Shown one piece after another: positions 32,000 to 42,819 of a stretch of 64,000 nucleotides of DNA (the stretch's first letter is position 1; each line of letters starts with the position of its first letter). Origin of the DNA: Gnetum montanum. Taxonomy: Eukaryota; Streptophyta; Gnetopsida; Gnetales; Gnetaceae. The stretch is from contig MNCI01011418.1 in NCBI GenBank assembly GCA_015680685.1, positions 111,195 to 175,194 of the forward strand, read 5' to 3'. The position numbers were made by a program, and so were the translations under genes. The notes under the pieces are model-generated. The model was given only the letters and a program-made list of their open reading frames with translations, made no database searches and was not told the DNA's origin.

Positions 32000-32845
32000 N
32001 NNNNNNNNNNNNNNNNNNNNNNNNNNNNNNNNNNNNNNNNNNNNNNNNNNNNNNNNNNNNNNNNNNNNNNNNNNNNNNNNNNNNNNNNNNNNNNNNNNNN
32101 NNNNNNNNNNNNNNNNNNNNNNNNNNNNNNNNNNNNNNNNNNNNNNNNNNNNNNNNNNNNNNNNNNNNNNNNNNNNNNNNNNNNNNNNNNNNNNNNNNNN
32201 NNNNNNNNNNNNNNNNNNNNNNNNNNNNNNNNNNNNNNNNNNNNNNNNNNNNNNNNNNNNNNNNNNNNNNNNNNNNNNNNNNNNNNNNNNNNNNNNNNNN
32301 NNNNNNNNNNNNNNNNNNNNNNNNNNNNNNNNNNNNNNNNNNNNNNNNNNNNNNNNNNNNNNNNNNNNNNNNNNNNNNNNNNNNNNNNNNNNNNNNNNNN
32401 NNNNNNNNNNNNNNNNNNNNNNNNNNNNNNNNNNNNNNNNNNNNNNNNNNNNNNNNNNNNNNNNNNNNNNNNNNNNNNNNNNNNNNNNNNNNNNNNNNNN
32501 NNNNNNNNNNNNNNNNNNNNNNNNNNNNNNNNNNNNNNNNNNNNNNNNNNNNNNNNNNNNNNNNNNNNNNNNNNNNNNNNNNNNNNNNNNNNNNNNNNNN
32601 NNNNNNNNNNNNNNNNNNNNNNNNNNNNNNNNNNNNNNNNNNNNNNNNNNNNNNNNNNNNNNNNNNNNNNNNNNNNNNNNNNNNNNNNNNNNNNNNNNNN
32701 NNNNNNNNNNNNNNNNNNNNNNNNNNNNNNNNNNNNNNNNNNNNNNNNNNNNNNNNNNNNNNNNNNNNNNNNNNNNNNNNNNNNNNNNNNNNNNNNNNNN
32801 NNNNNNNNNNNNNNNNNNNNNNNNNNNNNNNNNNNNNNNNNNNNN
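32000..32845. other. Assembly gap (846 Ns) inside element B
   Basis: Ns separate the gag tail from the pre-RT part of pol. The Athila-type protease expected here is not visible in B, although it is visible in C (45350-45720) and D. Confidence 0.99.
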
Positions 32846-35715
32846 AACTAGAAATCCCTGAGAGCTTCAAACAAGAGCCCCTGGAGTTAAAGTCTTTACC
32901 GACTCACTTAGAGTATGCATTTTTGCAAAATGGCAAGCCGGTAATCATTAATGCCACCCTTGCTCTAGAAAAGAAGAAGAAGTTGTTGGAGGTGCTAAAC
33001 AAATGGGTTGCTGCATTCACATGGTCATATGCTGAGTTGACTGGAGTTCATCCCTGGGTCTGCCAGCATCGGATCTATCTTGACCCTTTCATGAAGCCAC
33101 GACGACAGCCACAAAGATGGTTGAATCCCAAATTGAAGCAGGTTGTAAAAAATGAAATCGAACAGTTGCTAAAGGTGAGATTCATTTATTCTGTAGCCAA
33201 TAGCGAATGGGTTAGCCCACTCATTATCGTGCCCAAGAAAGGTGGCAAGTGGAGGGTCTGTATTGATTTCCGGTTGCTCAATATGGCGACCTTCAAGGAC
33301 CACTTCCTGCTCCCATTTGTGGATCAGGTGTTGGACACCATAGCTGGGCACCGCTACTATAGCTTTTTGGATGGTTATAGTGGTTATAAACAAATCCAAA
33401 TAGCACCAGAGGACCAGGCCAAAACTACTTTCACGAGTGCATGGGGGACTTTCGCATACAAGAAGATGCCCTTTGGCTAGTTCAATGTGCCTGCTACATT
33501 CCAACGCCTTGTCCTGAGCATTTTTCAGCAACAAATCGGCAATGGTGTAGAAGTCTTCATGGATGACTTCTCCACCTATGGGGCCACATTCAAGAAAGCC
33601 TTGGACCATCTTGAGCAGGTTCCCAAATGGTGTCTAGACACCAATCTACAGCTCAATTGGTAGAAAAGACATTTGATGGTCTAAGAAGGCATTGTGTTGG
33701 GGCATCGCATCTCACAAATAGGGATCAACGTAGATTCTGAAAAATCAGGGTTATCCAAGGAATCACCCACCAACCAAGTACCATCAAAAATGTTTGGTCA
33801 TTCCTTGGACACACTGGTTACTACCAGAAATTCATTGAAAACTTCTCGAAGATCGCCAAGACATTGGTAGAGCTGACAAAGAAGGATGCTCCGTTCATCT
33901 GGACTAAGGAGTACGAATCAGCATTCCAAATGCTAAAAAAAACTCATAGACACTCTAGTTCTATGAGCCTGTGATTGGTCCAGACCCTTTTACATTATGA
34001 CAGATGCATCCAACTTCGCCATGGGAGCTGTGCTTACACAGTGTGACGAGCAAAAACATCCTTATTATATCCACTATGCAAGCTATAGTATTGTGGGTGC
34101 TCAGCTAAACTACACTACCACTAAAAAGGAGTTGATGGTAGTGGTGTTCGCCTTGGACAAATTTTAGCACTATGTGCTCGGATACGAGGTGTTTGTGCAT
34201 ACTAACCACAGTGCTATTCGGTTCCTGATGAACAAACCAATGGTGAGCCCCCGCATTATCCAGTGGCTGGTGATTCTTCAAGAGGTTGATCTTACCATGG
34301 TAGACAGGAAGGGGACTAAGAATATGATTGTTGACCACTTGTCTCGGTTGCAATGGGATGACGCAGAAGAGGAGGAGCCCTTATCCAACCAATTTCCAGA
34401 TGAACTCCTCTTCATAGGCACGGTTGATCCTTAAGCAACCAAGGAATCCCCTTGGTTCAACCGCATCCTCACCTACCTCACAACCTAGGAGCTACCTAAG
34501 AAGTGGAACCATTGGTAGAAATAGCAGTTTCTCCATAAGGCTAAGCATTTCATGGAAATCAATGGCCACCTTTACAAGGTGTGCTTAGATGGCTTGGTTC
34601 AATGGTGTGTCCCTAATGATGATACATTGCGCATCCTCCAGGATGCTCATGAGGGCCCTTGTGGGGACCACTATGCTGGATGTTGCACTACCATTAAGAT
34701 CTTTCTTGTAGGGTATTATTGGCCCACTATCTTTAGGGATGCACAAAGGTTTGCCCGCTCCTACGAACGATGCCAGAGGGATGGTGGGATGACGACATGG
34801 TTAGAGGAACCTCAACAATGGATCTAGCCAAGCCCTTTGACATTTGGGGTATCGACTTCATGGGACCCATCACACCCCTGTCAAACAGAAAGGCATACAT
34901 CATCGTAGCTGTGGACTACTATACAAAGTGGGCAGAAGCAGCCATCATCGTCAACTGTTCTTCCAACACCGCCGCACAATTTGTCCAACAACAAATCATT
35001 AACAGGTTTGGAGTGCCACGTGCACTCATTTCAGATAATGGAACTCATTTTACAGGTGTCACTTTTTGAAAAATCATGCAACGCTTAGGGGTAACCCATA
35101 AATTCACAACTTCCTATCACCCCCAAGCCAACGGGCAGGCCGAAGTCACCAATAGGGAGATCACCAAGATCCTTACTCGAACCATCAACAAATATAGGAG
35201 GGATTGGAGCACTAAGCTTAACGATGCCCTATGGGCCTATCGCTCCACCTGGAAACTTCCTGTAGGGTGCTCTCCTTATGAGCTAGTGTACAAAAAGTTG
35301 CCAACACTTCCAATCCAAGCAGAACTCCGATCACTATCCACTGCCAATGACTTAGGCCTTAACCTGCCGCTAGCACAACGTGAACGACTAATTAATTTAA
35401 GTGTGCTAGATGAGAACAGATTAGTGGCCCTATCCTCCAATGAGATGCACAAGGCCTACAACAAAAAACAACACGATCTTAGGATTCAGAAGGTCACGTT
35501 TAGATGTGGAGATAAATTTTTGTACTGAAACCCCTCACACGTATCCCAACCGACCAAGTTTCAAACATTGTGCGAGGGACCTTACATTGTCTCCGAAACC
35601 TTCCCATCCAGAGCCTTGCTCATTCACAAACCTATAGACCCACTAGAACACAGTTAGTCAACCGCCAATAATTGAAACCTCTTCGTAAAGTCTGCTCAAC
35701 CAGTGCATCCACCTC
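32846..35715 (+). pseudogene. pol: Degenerate pol of element B: RT, RNase H, integrase
   Basis: Open from the gap to 33480, starting LEIPESFKQEPLELKSLP just before the RT. RT motifs: NSEWVSPLIIVPKKGGKWRV, CIDFRLLN, DHFLLPFVDQVLDTIAGH, DGYSGYKQIQIAPEDQ, then a stop in the MPFG block (33478-33480) and the catalytic box VEVFMDDFST (33548-33577). RNase H begins near 33985 with IMTDASNFAMGAVL and keeps TNHSAIRFLM. The integrase zinc finger (34640-34790) has lost its first Cys: RSYERCQ, where SC.xCQ is usual. The DDE core is complete: DIWGIDFMGP, LISDNGTHF, NGQAEVTNREI. A C-terminal GDKFLY...GPYIV block ends near 35715. Single stops and frameshifts (33480, 33662, 33680, about 33945, 34166) make it inactive as it stands. 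Confidence 0.88.
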
Positions 35716-37808
35716 GTCATCGCTAGGTTATCCATGCTCCATTTTTCGTGTCTCCTCCTTTCCACCTAGTTGTGGAGGAGACCGTCATCCCTGATAATCC
35801 ATTCCACTACACACCACGCCGTTTGATCATTTTTTGTTTTACACTTTTTTATTTTTCACCATCATTTATACATTTTCCACTTCTTTGTACCTTTTTTCCT
35901 TTCTTTACTTATTTTTCATTTCTTTATAAATGTTTTATTTTTTTGCGTAATTGCTAATCTATCATCTTATTGTCTTCAAATGTTTGGCGTGGATGCTTTT
36001 CATTGCGATGGGTAATGTACACTCATCTACCTAGTTGTCTAGTTTTTGCCCTCGCCTGATTCCTTTTTGGACTTTACGTCTACTTTCCACTCATAAACTC
36101 GACAGTGAGTTCACGTCATCCACCCATTCACCCACTCCATGGTTTCCCTTCTGTTGAGCACATGCAACCCCTTACCTTAACAACATTTTAATTAATGTGT
36201 GACTTGTGTAGTTTCCAAACTGAGGGATGGTCCAATGGTTTGAATCAGGTGTGACTTCAAGGGGAACACTTTAGTCATTGTTCTGTTTTGTTCCCTGGGT
36301 TGCTAGTGTGTCCTTACGGATTTCCTCCCACTCCAAGTCTCTCTCCACGGAAGCTTCTAGGCAGTTCGACCTTACATGGTATGGTCCTTAATGAAAAAAT
36401 TTAAAAATTCAAAAAAAAAAACACAAAACAAATAAAAAATAAAATGAGGATTCAAAGCACACCCCTTAGTCGGATGCATGCAAACACTCATGGGTCTTCG
36501 CATGGTGTGGTTCCCCCACACCAAACAAAAGAAAAATGAATCGCAGGGGAATTCAAAGCACACCCCTTAGACCGCCTCTCAAGGGCCACACGCACTAATT
36601 ATGGGACTTCCTTGGTCTCCTCTAACTTTGTCTCATTTCACTTCCTTCTTCTCACATTTGTTAGAGTGGTGGTTCTCTGTGAGGTCATTCTTTCTTCCTT
36701 GGGGAATGGCCAGGACTTCATCTATTGTTGCGATGTCACTAAATGCGGATGGTTTGGGTCTGAACTTTGAAACGGTTCTCCCAGGTCACTTAACCACATC
36801 TCCACATGGGGTTTTCTATGCTCGATGATCAAATGCCATTCTCTAGTCTCTCTCTTCATCTAGTTCTCTCCACCACTCACCTCACTGCCTCTTTTATGTT
36901 GTGAATGTGTGTCGTGGTATCCATGGGTTTCCCATGCCTTGGCGGGATCTCTTGGATCGAAGTCTTACCTAGCGAACACCATTTCTTGGCCCCAGGGCCC
37001 ACGGTCCCCGGTGTTGAGGGCTATGCAAGGGCTACTAAGGTTATGACCTGCTATGGGGAGGACCCATCTGCATTTCCTTGGTCCTACTTGTTAAGCCTCC
37101 CTTCCTTTGGATTTCGTGGTTAACTAGTTTTCAGGTCCCATCACTCGATTTATTCCCCATGAAGTTCTTTTTGAGTCCTATTCTCCTATTTTTGTCTATT
37201 TTTCATGTTTAATTACCTTCCTCATGTCCTTAGCCATGTCCAAGCCTCTCATGTGCTTCAACCACCTCAATTTGGAGTTTCAAATGCATCATTTCAGGTT
37301 TTTTAAGGGTTGGTCAATGCTGGTCAATGGGTGAACACCCTTGCATCGACAGGGCCCCGTCGACGCAGTGACTACATATACGTGACCACGTATATGTGGC
37401 CTAGTCAATGCAGCACCTAACCCCCATATATACCCTACCGCACTTTGCCATTTTTCATCATTTGGAGTCCAAACTGAGGGGAGTTTTTGCCATTTTTTCT
37501 GCCTAACCTTTCCCAATGCACCTCCATTCCATCGCAAGTCCTCATCAACCGATCCTTGCCCTTTTAAGCAACCGAAGGTATGCTCTCAATCATGGGGGGT
37601 GGTTCCTTTGTAAAACTAACTATAACTAATTAATTAATTAATTAGTTGTTAATTATGAAAACTTTGGCCCTAACCCCTAACTTAACGCTCTGGGAAACTT
37701 AACAGTGTGCCTATGCCATTAACATAACTTGGTCAAACTCAGAAAGTATATACAAACCATCTTAAACTACTTATGAATGATCTAATGGGCGGTTATGTTT
37801 GATTGCAG
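35716..37808 (+). other. Non-coding spacer of element B between pol and third ORF
   Basis: No coding motif is seen. It contains a T-rich tract (35825-35960), an A-rich tract (36400-36440), a direct repeat of ATTCAAAGCACACCCCTTAG (near 36449 and 36551), a TAATTAATTAATTAATTAG run (37626-37645), and a CpG-rich stretch with CATCGACAGGGCCCCGTCGA (37335-37400) resembling the block upstream of the LTR TATA box. It ends TTTGATTGCAG directly before the third-ORF ATG. Confidence 0.6.
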
Positions 37809-40640
37809 ATGGCACCCAAGGGACGAAGGACCATCTCAACCAAGGGACAAGTGCCCACGCACGGGAAGGGGACGAGATGTGCAACATCTAGAGTATGTGG
37901 AGGGCTCTAATGCAATTGGGCCCTTCCATGAAAGACCTGAGGTGGAATCTGTTCATCATATTCCTGAAGAGGAGATTCCCGACGGGCAATCACTCAGGGA
38001 TGAGACTCCTAGGATAGCACCTCGGCTTGAGGTCACCCTGACCCAAGCCTACCTTAATGCTATCATGCCACGCAAGGTGCAACAGACGATCCTCCAAGAG
38101 CTAAATTTTGGACCATTCCTCGCAAATGCTCCAGAAGATGTGAGGCTTCAGCTGCAGAACTCTCCGATGTGGCCAATCATCACAACTAGTGGTGAATGGT
38201 ACTTAGGAGAAACTTATCTCTTCTAGACAAATCAACAACCAGGGTCAAGAGTAAGAATCAAAGACATTTATGTCTCTTACTCTTCAGAAGCAATAACGCA
38301 AGCTCTAGGGTTGCCTAAAATTGGGGAAGATGTGGCAGAAATTCCAAAATAGGCTGATCCAACGGTAAAGGTGCAATGGATCCAACGGTGCTATGGGGTT
38401 GAGTGCAAGGAATTTGGCTCCTTGACCATGGCAGAGAGAGTATACTCTAAGATAACATCTTACCATTTGAATCCAACAGTAAGACCCAGCAAAATCACGA
38501 CCTTCTATACTCGTGCATGTGCTACCTTGAGTGGGAAATTTCCCATGAGTCTTCCACAACTATTGTTTCTAGAGATTGAAAAAAGGTTCACTGAGAACGA
38601 ACATGGAAAATGCACTCTCCCTTTTCCCTGCCTAATCTGAAAGTTGTGCAAATGGGTACGGATAGCACATTACTCTAATGACATAATTCGGCATGCCCCA
38701 ACTACCTTGTGGCAAGAGATGATGAAAGACAAAACTCCTGCCGCCATACAAACAGAGGAGGAGCAGCAACCACCTCCAGCACCTGCACAAACAACGTAGC
38801 CGAGCTCGCAAAACATAGCAAAATACCTCCATGAGATCCGGGAAACGCTCTTGAGCCATTAAGAGGAATTCAACAAGACTGGTGAAGGAGAAGACCCTTT
38901 GGTCTATCGTCCTACCATGAGCCACCTAGAGTAAGTGGCTCAATTAGTTAGTTTGCTCGAAAGGGTAGGACCAATCTTCTCCACTGCCCGAGCACAAGTT
39001 CCAACCAGAGCAGATCCAAGCATCCGAGATGTATCGACATCAACCTAGTAGTTATTCCCTGAAATCTCAGGAAATGCTACTACCTTCTCGGTCCACTTGG
39101 AAAATGGTGAAGGGGCAATGGTCCTCGTGATGCAGCACCAGGGACAAGAAGTTACGGCCAAAGTGGTTGCTGACACAATCACTACTGCTCTCAATGCACC
39201 GACAGCACCTATACCAAACATTCATGGACTACAAGATGTACAGGTGTCTACTAGAACTTCACATAGCCAAATTAATGCAACCCAACATGAAGAGTTGTTG
39301 GACAGATTGGTGGAAACCAAGCAACCACTTTCGGATGTCTTCGATCTTCCAAACAGCATCACTACAACCCAGTCGAAGCTGCTCTCGACAAGGGGCAAGA
39401 GCCTTGTTTTGAAAGGGCAACTAGAAGCTGCTCAAGTCACTTGTTAGTGCTTGGCAATAAAGGTAGCCCAATTAAGAGCCCAGCTTGCTGACCCAGCCAT
39501 CCTCAACCAAGAAATCACGAGAGATGAATTTTTTTAGTAGCTTCAACTTAAACTTCAGGTTGTTGAGGATAAATGGGAGACAACGATCCTCGACAAGTCC
39601 ATAGCAGACGCCCAAGCGTATCACTTAGAGAAGGACTTGGCGGAGGTTCGCCAAGACAATGTGTAGCTGACCATGGAAGTTCATCGCCTACGTAAAGTTC
39701 GTGTGAAGAATGAACACATGAAAGATTTTATCCACCAACAGCAGGAGGAGCTAGCCAGGGTGAATGCAAACATAAGAAGGTTTCCAGCTAAAAATCAAAA
39801 TCTGTCAATGGAGGAGGTTCAAGAATTGCGATAGAAATCTGCAATCGAGATTTCCGCTTGGAAAAGTGAGGCCCTGAAATTTGAAAAAGTTAAAAATCAT
39901 TACAAGGACCAAGTGGATTGCAAAAGGAGGTAAACGAGAAGCACATTCAAGTCGCCAAGGCCAAGATGAACCCAGCGCTCTAGTAGCTTTGAGAGGGAGG
40001 CAATGTATGGTCATCCATTTTTGATGGGTTAAACATCTACAACAAAGCAGAAATTTACCTAAAGGAGCTACAGATTGAGGAAATGATAGAATACATGGAA
40101 TTGGCCAACCTTCAATATGCAAACCTAGCTATGCTCACAACCAGGAGATCGTGGTTAGAGTTTGAAAAGCAAGTGGCTGCCTTGTATTCCTTATACAAGG
40201 GTGAGTTCCAGGAACATAAGGCAACAAAACAGAAACTGGCAACAACAAGCGCAAAACTCGAGATCCTCTGCCCAAGCTTTGAAGGACAATGTACAATCCC
40301 AGAGGACTTGGCCTAAAGAATGAATGACTACCAATAGCTACAGGCATCAATTCGAGCGTTTGACATCAAACACAAGCAATTCATAGCTTGGTTTGTCAAT
40401 TTAAAAGAACTCTTTCTGATGCTGCCATGCCCTTAGAAAGTTCTAGCTCCAGCACACATTGGAGAAGCTACTTGGACCGTGAACGACCCTAGAAGAAAAG
40501 AAGAAAATATGAGGGCTCTCTTGGAGGCTTTCTAGCTACCTCTAGAAGTTGTAGCTGCCGCAGGTCAACCATCATTTGTGCCACCACCAATGCATGGGCC
40601 ATAGGGTGGAGAAGGTCCATCAGAACCACCATCCCTATGA
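37809..40640 (+). pseudogene. Third ORF of element B: plant-transposon-protein-like domain plus coiled coil
   Basis: About 944 codons with a dozen or more stops and an early frameshift. The ATG directly after TTTGATTGCAG begins MAPKGRR and recurs in G (MDPKRG) and C (MTPKGKR), so this start is favoured. Residues about 75-285 resemble the 'putative plant transposon protein' domain (Pfam PF20167, from memory): TQAYLNAI, QELNFGPFLANAPEDV, ALGLPKIGEDVAEIP, FGSLTMAERVYSKITSYHLN, PTVRPSKITTFYTRACATLS, LPFPCLI. From about residue 540 to 870 it is Glu/Gln/Lys/Leu-rich heptad-like sequence, fitting a long coiled coil. No signal peptide or membrane segment is seen. It sits where other Athila elements carry an envelope-like ORF, but its role is unknown. 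Confidence 0.75.
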
Positions 40641-40878
40641 ACGATGTGATCTTCTCTAGCAATTTTGTGCATCCTTCTACACAGCAAAGGCTCTAGGACC
40701 AGCAAGGTGTTCAATTTTGTCTCTGAACACCACCATTTTTGTAATTTTTTCTCCTCTGTAACTCAAGCACTTGGTCAAACTCATGTGTGTCATGTACATG
40801 TTTTAGTTATGTGTGTTGCTAATAAGAATCCATACCTTCCAAATTGTAAAGTAACTTGAGGACGAGTTTTTGCTCAGT

Positions 40879-40888
40879 CGTGGGGGTA
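40879..40888 (+). other. Polypurine tract of element B
   Basis: CGTGGGGGTA lies directly before the 3' LTR. Upstream, CTTGAGGACGAGTTTTTGCT and CAGT are shared with E and, more decayed, with G. Bases 40641-40878 are the 3' untranslated part of the element, with no other feature seen. Confidence 0.85.
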
Positions 40889-41769
40889 TGATGAAGTGTC
40901 ATTAAGTCCTGCGTCGATTGGGCCATGTATATGCGGCTGCATCAATGTGGGCCCGTTGACGTGGCCGTGTTTACACAACCATCTTTCTCAGCCTATAAAT
41001 AAGAGGGCCTTCTGTCTCATTTAGGAATCTTTCAGTTAGTTGTAGCGAAGCTCTTGCAGTTTGTTCCTGCAGGAGATAGAATACTTTCCAAGTGCCCGCA
41101 GTAGGTGTAAGAAAAGTGATCAGCTCTTTATTCAAGCGTTGATGTATCTGAGCCCACTGACGTGATAGCAATAAAGACGAACTATTCAAGCATTCCTTGT
41201 AGCATTTGGACTTAGCTATTTTATGCATTCAGTAGTTTAATATATTTATGCTTTGTTAGCTACATGTTAATTACTTAGGTTTCTGTTATTATTATTTCAA
41301 TCGCTATTACTCATTCGTAGTTCATAAAGGCCATAAGTATGACCATCTCGAACGTAAATCAAACACTTGGTAAACCCAGTGATGCTTAACGTCTAGTAAT
41401 CCAAAAGTATTAGGAGATGCTCAGAATGTACTCGGAAGATGGGACCAGATACCTATGCTAGGAATAGTTAGAATACATGTTAGGATAATTAGAGATTAGA
41501 TAATAGTTTATTCCTTACCTTTCATACCTTAAATTAGCCACCAAAATATATGCAAAAAGGTATAAAAATCATTAGCCTTAGTCTCACTTAACCATCGTAA
41601 ATGCAACATCACAAGTGAGGTTAGGAAAACAATGATTGTTCTAAACCAGAGTTTCACTGGTTAGAGTCTGGTGTATGTTAAGTACTTACAGTCTACGGAA
41701 TTAGACCGGGTTGCATGTGAACGCTCGTGATTCGTATGGTTGGCCGTAGGGGTACCTAGCTGCTCATCA
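40889..41769 (+). repeat. 3' LTR of element B (881 bp)
   Basis: TGATGAAGTGTCATTAAGTC to GCTGCTCATCA. TATA box CTATAAATAA at 40993-41002. It carries one copy of the CpG-rich unit that is duplicated in the 5' LTR. Target duplication ATGAG follows at 41770-41774. Confidence 0.92.
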
Positions 41770-41774
41770 ATGAG

Positions 41775-42646
41775 CATTAAGCCCCCATTGATAGGGCCAT
41801 GTCAACTTAGCATTTTCTACATTGACATGGCCCCATCTATGCAGTCTTATAGTAAAAACTGTAAAAATGAGCTTCCCAACCATGTTTATGCATTAGAAGT
41901 CATAGTAGTAGCTGAACTCTTGTAGTTTTTACATTTGAAAGTTAGAATATTTTCTCGAGTGCTTGCAGCAAGAGTCATTGAGTGTACAGATCATTATTTG
42001 AGCACTATTATATCTAAACCACACTAGTGTGTATGCCAATAAAGATGAGCTTTTTGATAAACCTTGCAACATTTTGGATAGTTTAAATGTTTTATTCTCA
42101 CATTTAATGTTTTTAATTATTTGTTCAATGTTTCTCAATAATTAAGCTAATTAAGTGATTAGGTAAGATAAACTAAATATGTTAAATACATAAGTATGAT
42201 TACTTCAAGCACAAACACATATTCAGTTGGTAATCCCAACAACAATATTGCTTACTACGCCTAGTAGCATAACACTTGGTAACCCAGTAGTGGGTACGTG
42301 GGTTCAAGATGTGTACAAAAAGTGCGATCAGATGCTTATGTTAGGACTAGTTAGAGATTATTTAGTTAGTTTAATTAAATTAGTTATTAAATTACTTCAT
42401 CTCTCTCTTTAAGCACCAAAGAACATAAAGCACAAAACAATAAAAGTCATATGCCTTGATTACACTTAACCATACCATGTGCATCATAAGTGTAATTTGG
42501 AAGACAATGAACGACCTTAGGGCAAGGTTCACTTACTAAAAGACTAGTGTACTAAAAACTATAGATTCCATGGAATTTGACCAGATTACACGTGGATGCT
42601 TTGTGATTCGTATGGTTGGACGTAGGAGTACCTTGACCACTCATCA
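41775..42646 (+). repeat. 5' LTR of element C, main part (872 bp) right of B
   Basis: It resumes CATTAAGCCCCCATTGATAG after B and ends CACTCATCA. The region where a TATA box is expected (about 41845-41860) is decayed and I cannot place one. The 3' part carries the family block with TGTGATTCGTATGGTTGGAC. Confidence 0.82.
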
Positions 42647-42666
42647 TTGGCGTTGTTTCTAGGAAC
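42647..42666 (+). other. Primer-binding site of element C (tRNA-Asp type)
   Basis: TTGGCGTTGTTTCTAGGAAC, the decayed counterpart of B's PBS, directly follows the LTR. Confidence 0.7.
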
Positions 42667-42819
42667 TCTGTTTATTGAAACGTGCACTATCTAGGATTAT
42701 TAAACATTATTAGTATCATTGGACAAACTCAAGGTCAACATTACTCTCACATAACATATAATTACAAAAGCACATTGATTATTTTATTTATTACAAAATT
42801 TCTTCTTCTTCTCACAAGC

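Larger units (their letters stand above)
28653..41769 (+). mobile_element. Element B: complete Athila-like Ty3/gypsy retrotransposon (13.1 kb)
   Basis: Two LTRs (28653-29597 and 40889-41769), PBS, gag, pol, spacer, third ORF and polypurine tract are all in place. It is flanked by the perfect 5-bp target duplication ATGAG (28648-28652 and 41770-41774). The internal region is 11.3 kb, of which 846 bases are Ns covering the end of gag and the protease. RT and integrase match Athila-type sequences (KDHFLLPFVDQVLDTIAGH, DGYSGYKQIQIAPEDQ). This is the best preserved copy of its family here, but stop codons are found in gag, pol and third ORF. Confidence 0.92.

Noticed and set aside
37660-37685. Telomere-like CCCTAA words
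   Set aside because: Only two imperfect copies in an AT-rich spacer; far too few for an interstitial telomeric repeat.
37809-40640. Retroviral-type envelope gene
   Set aside because: The position after pol suggests it, but no signal peptide, membrane helix or cysteine-rich ectodomain is visible. A plant transposon-protein-like domain and coiled coil explain it better.
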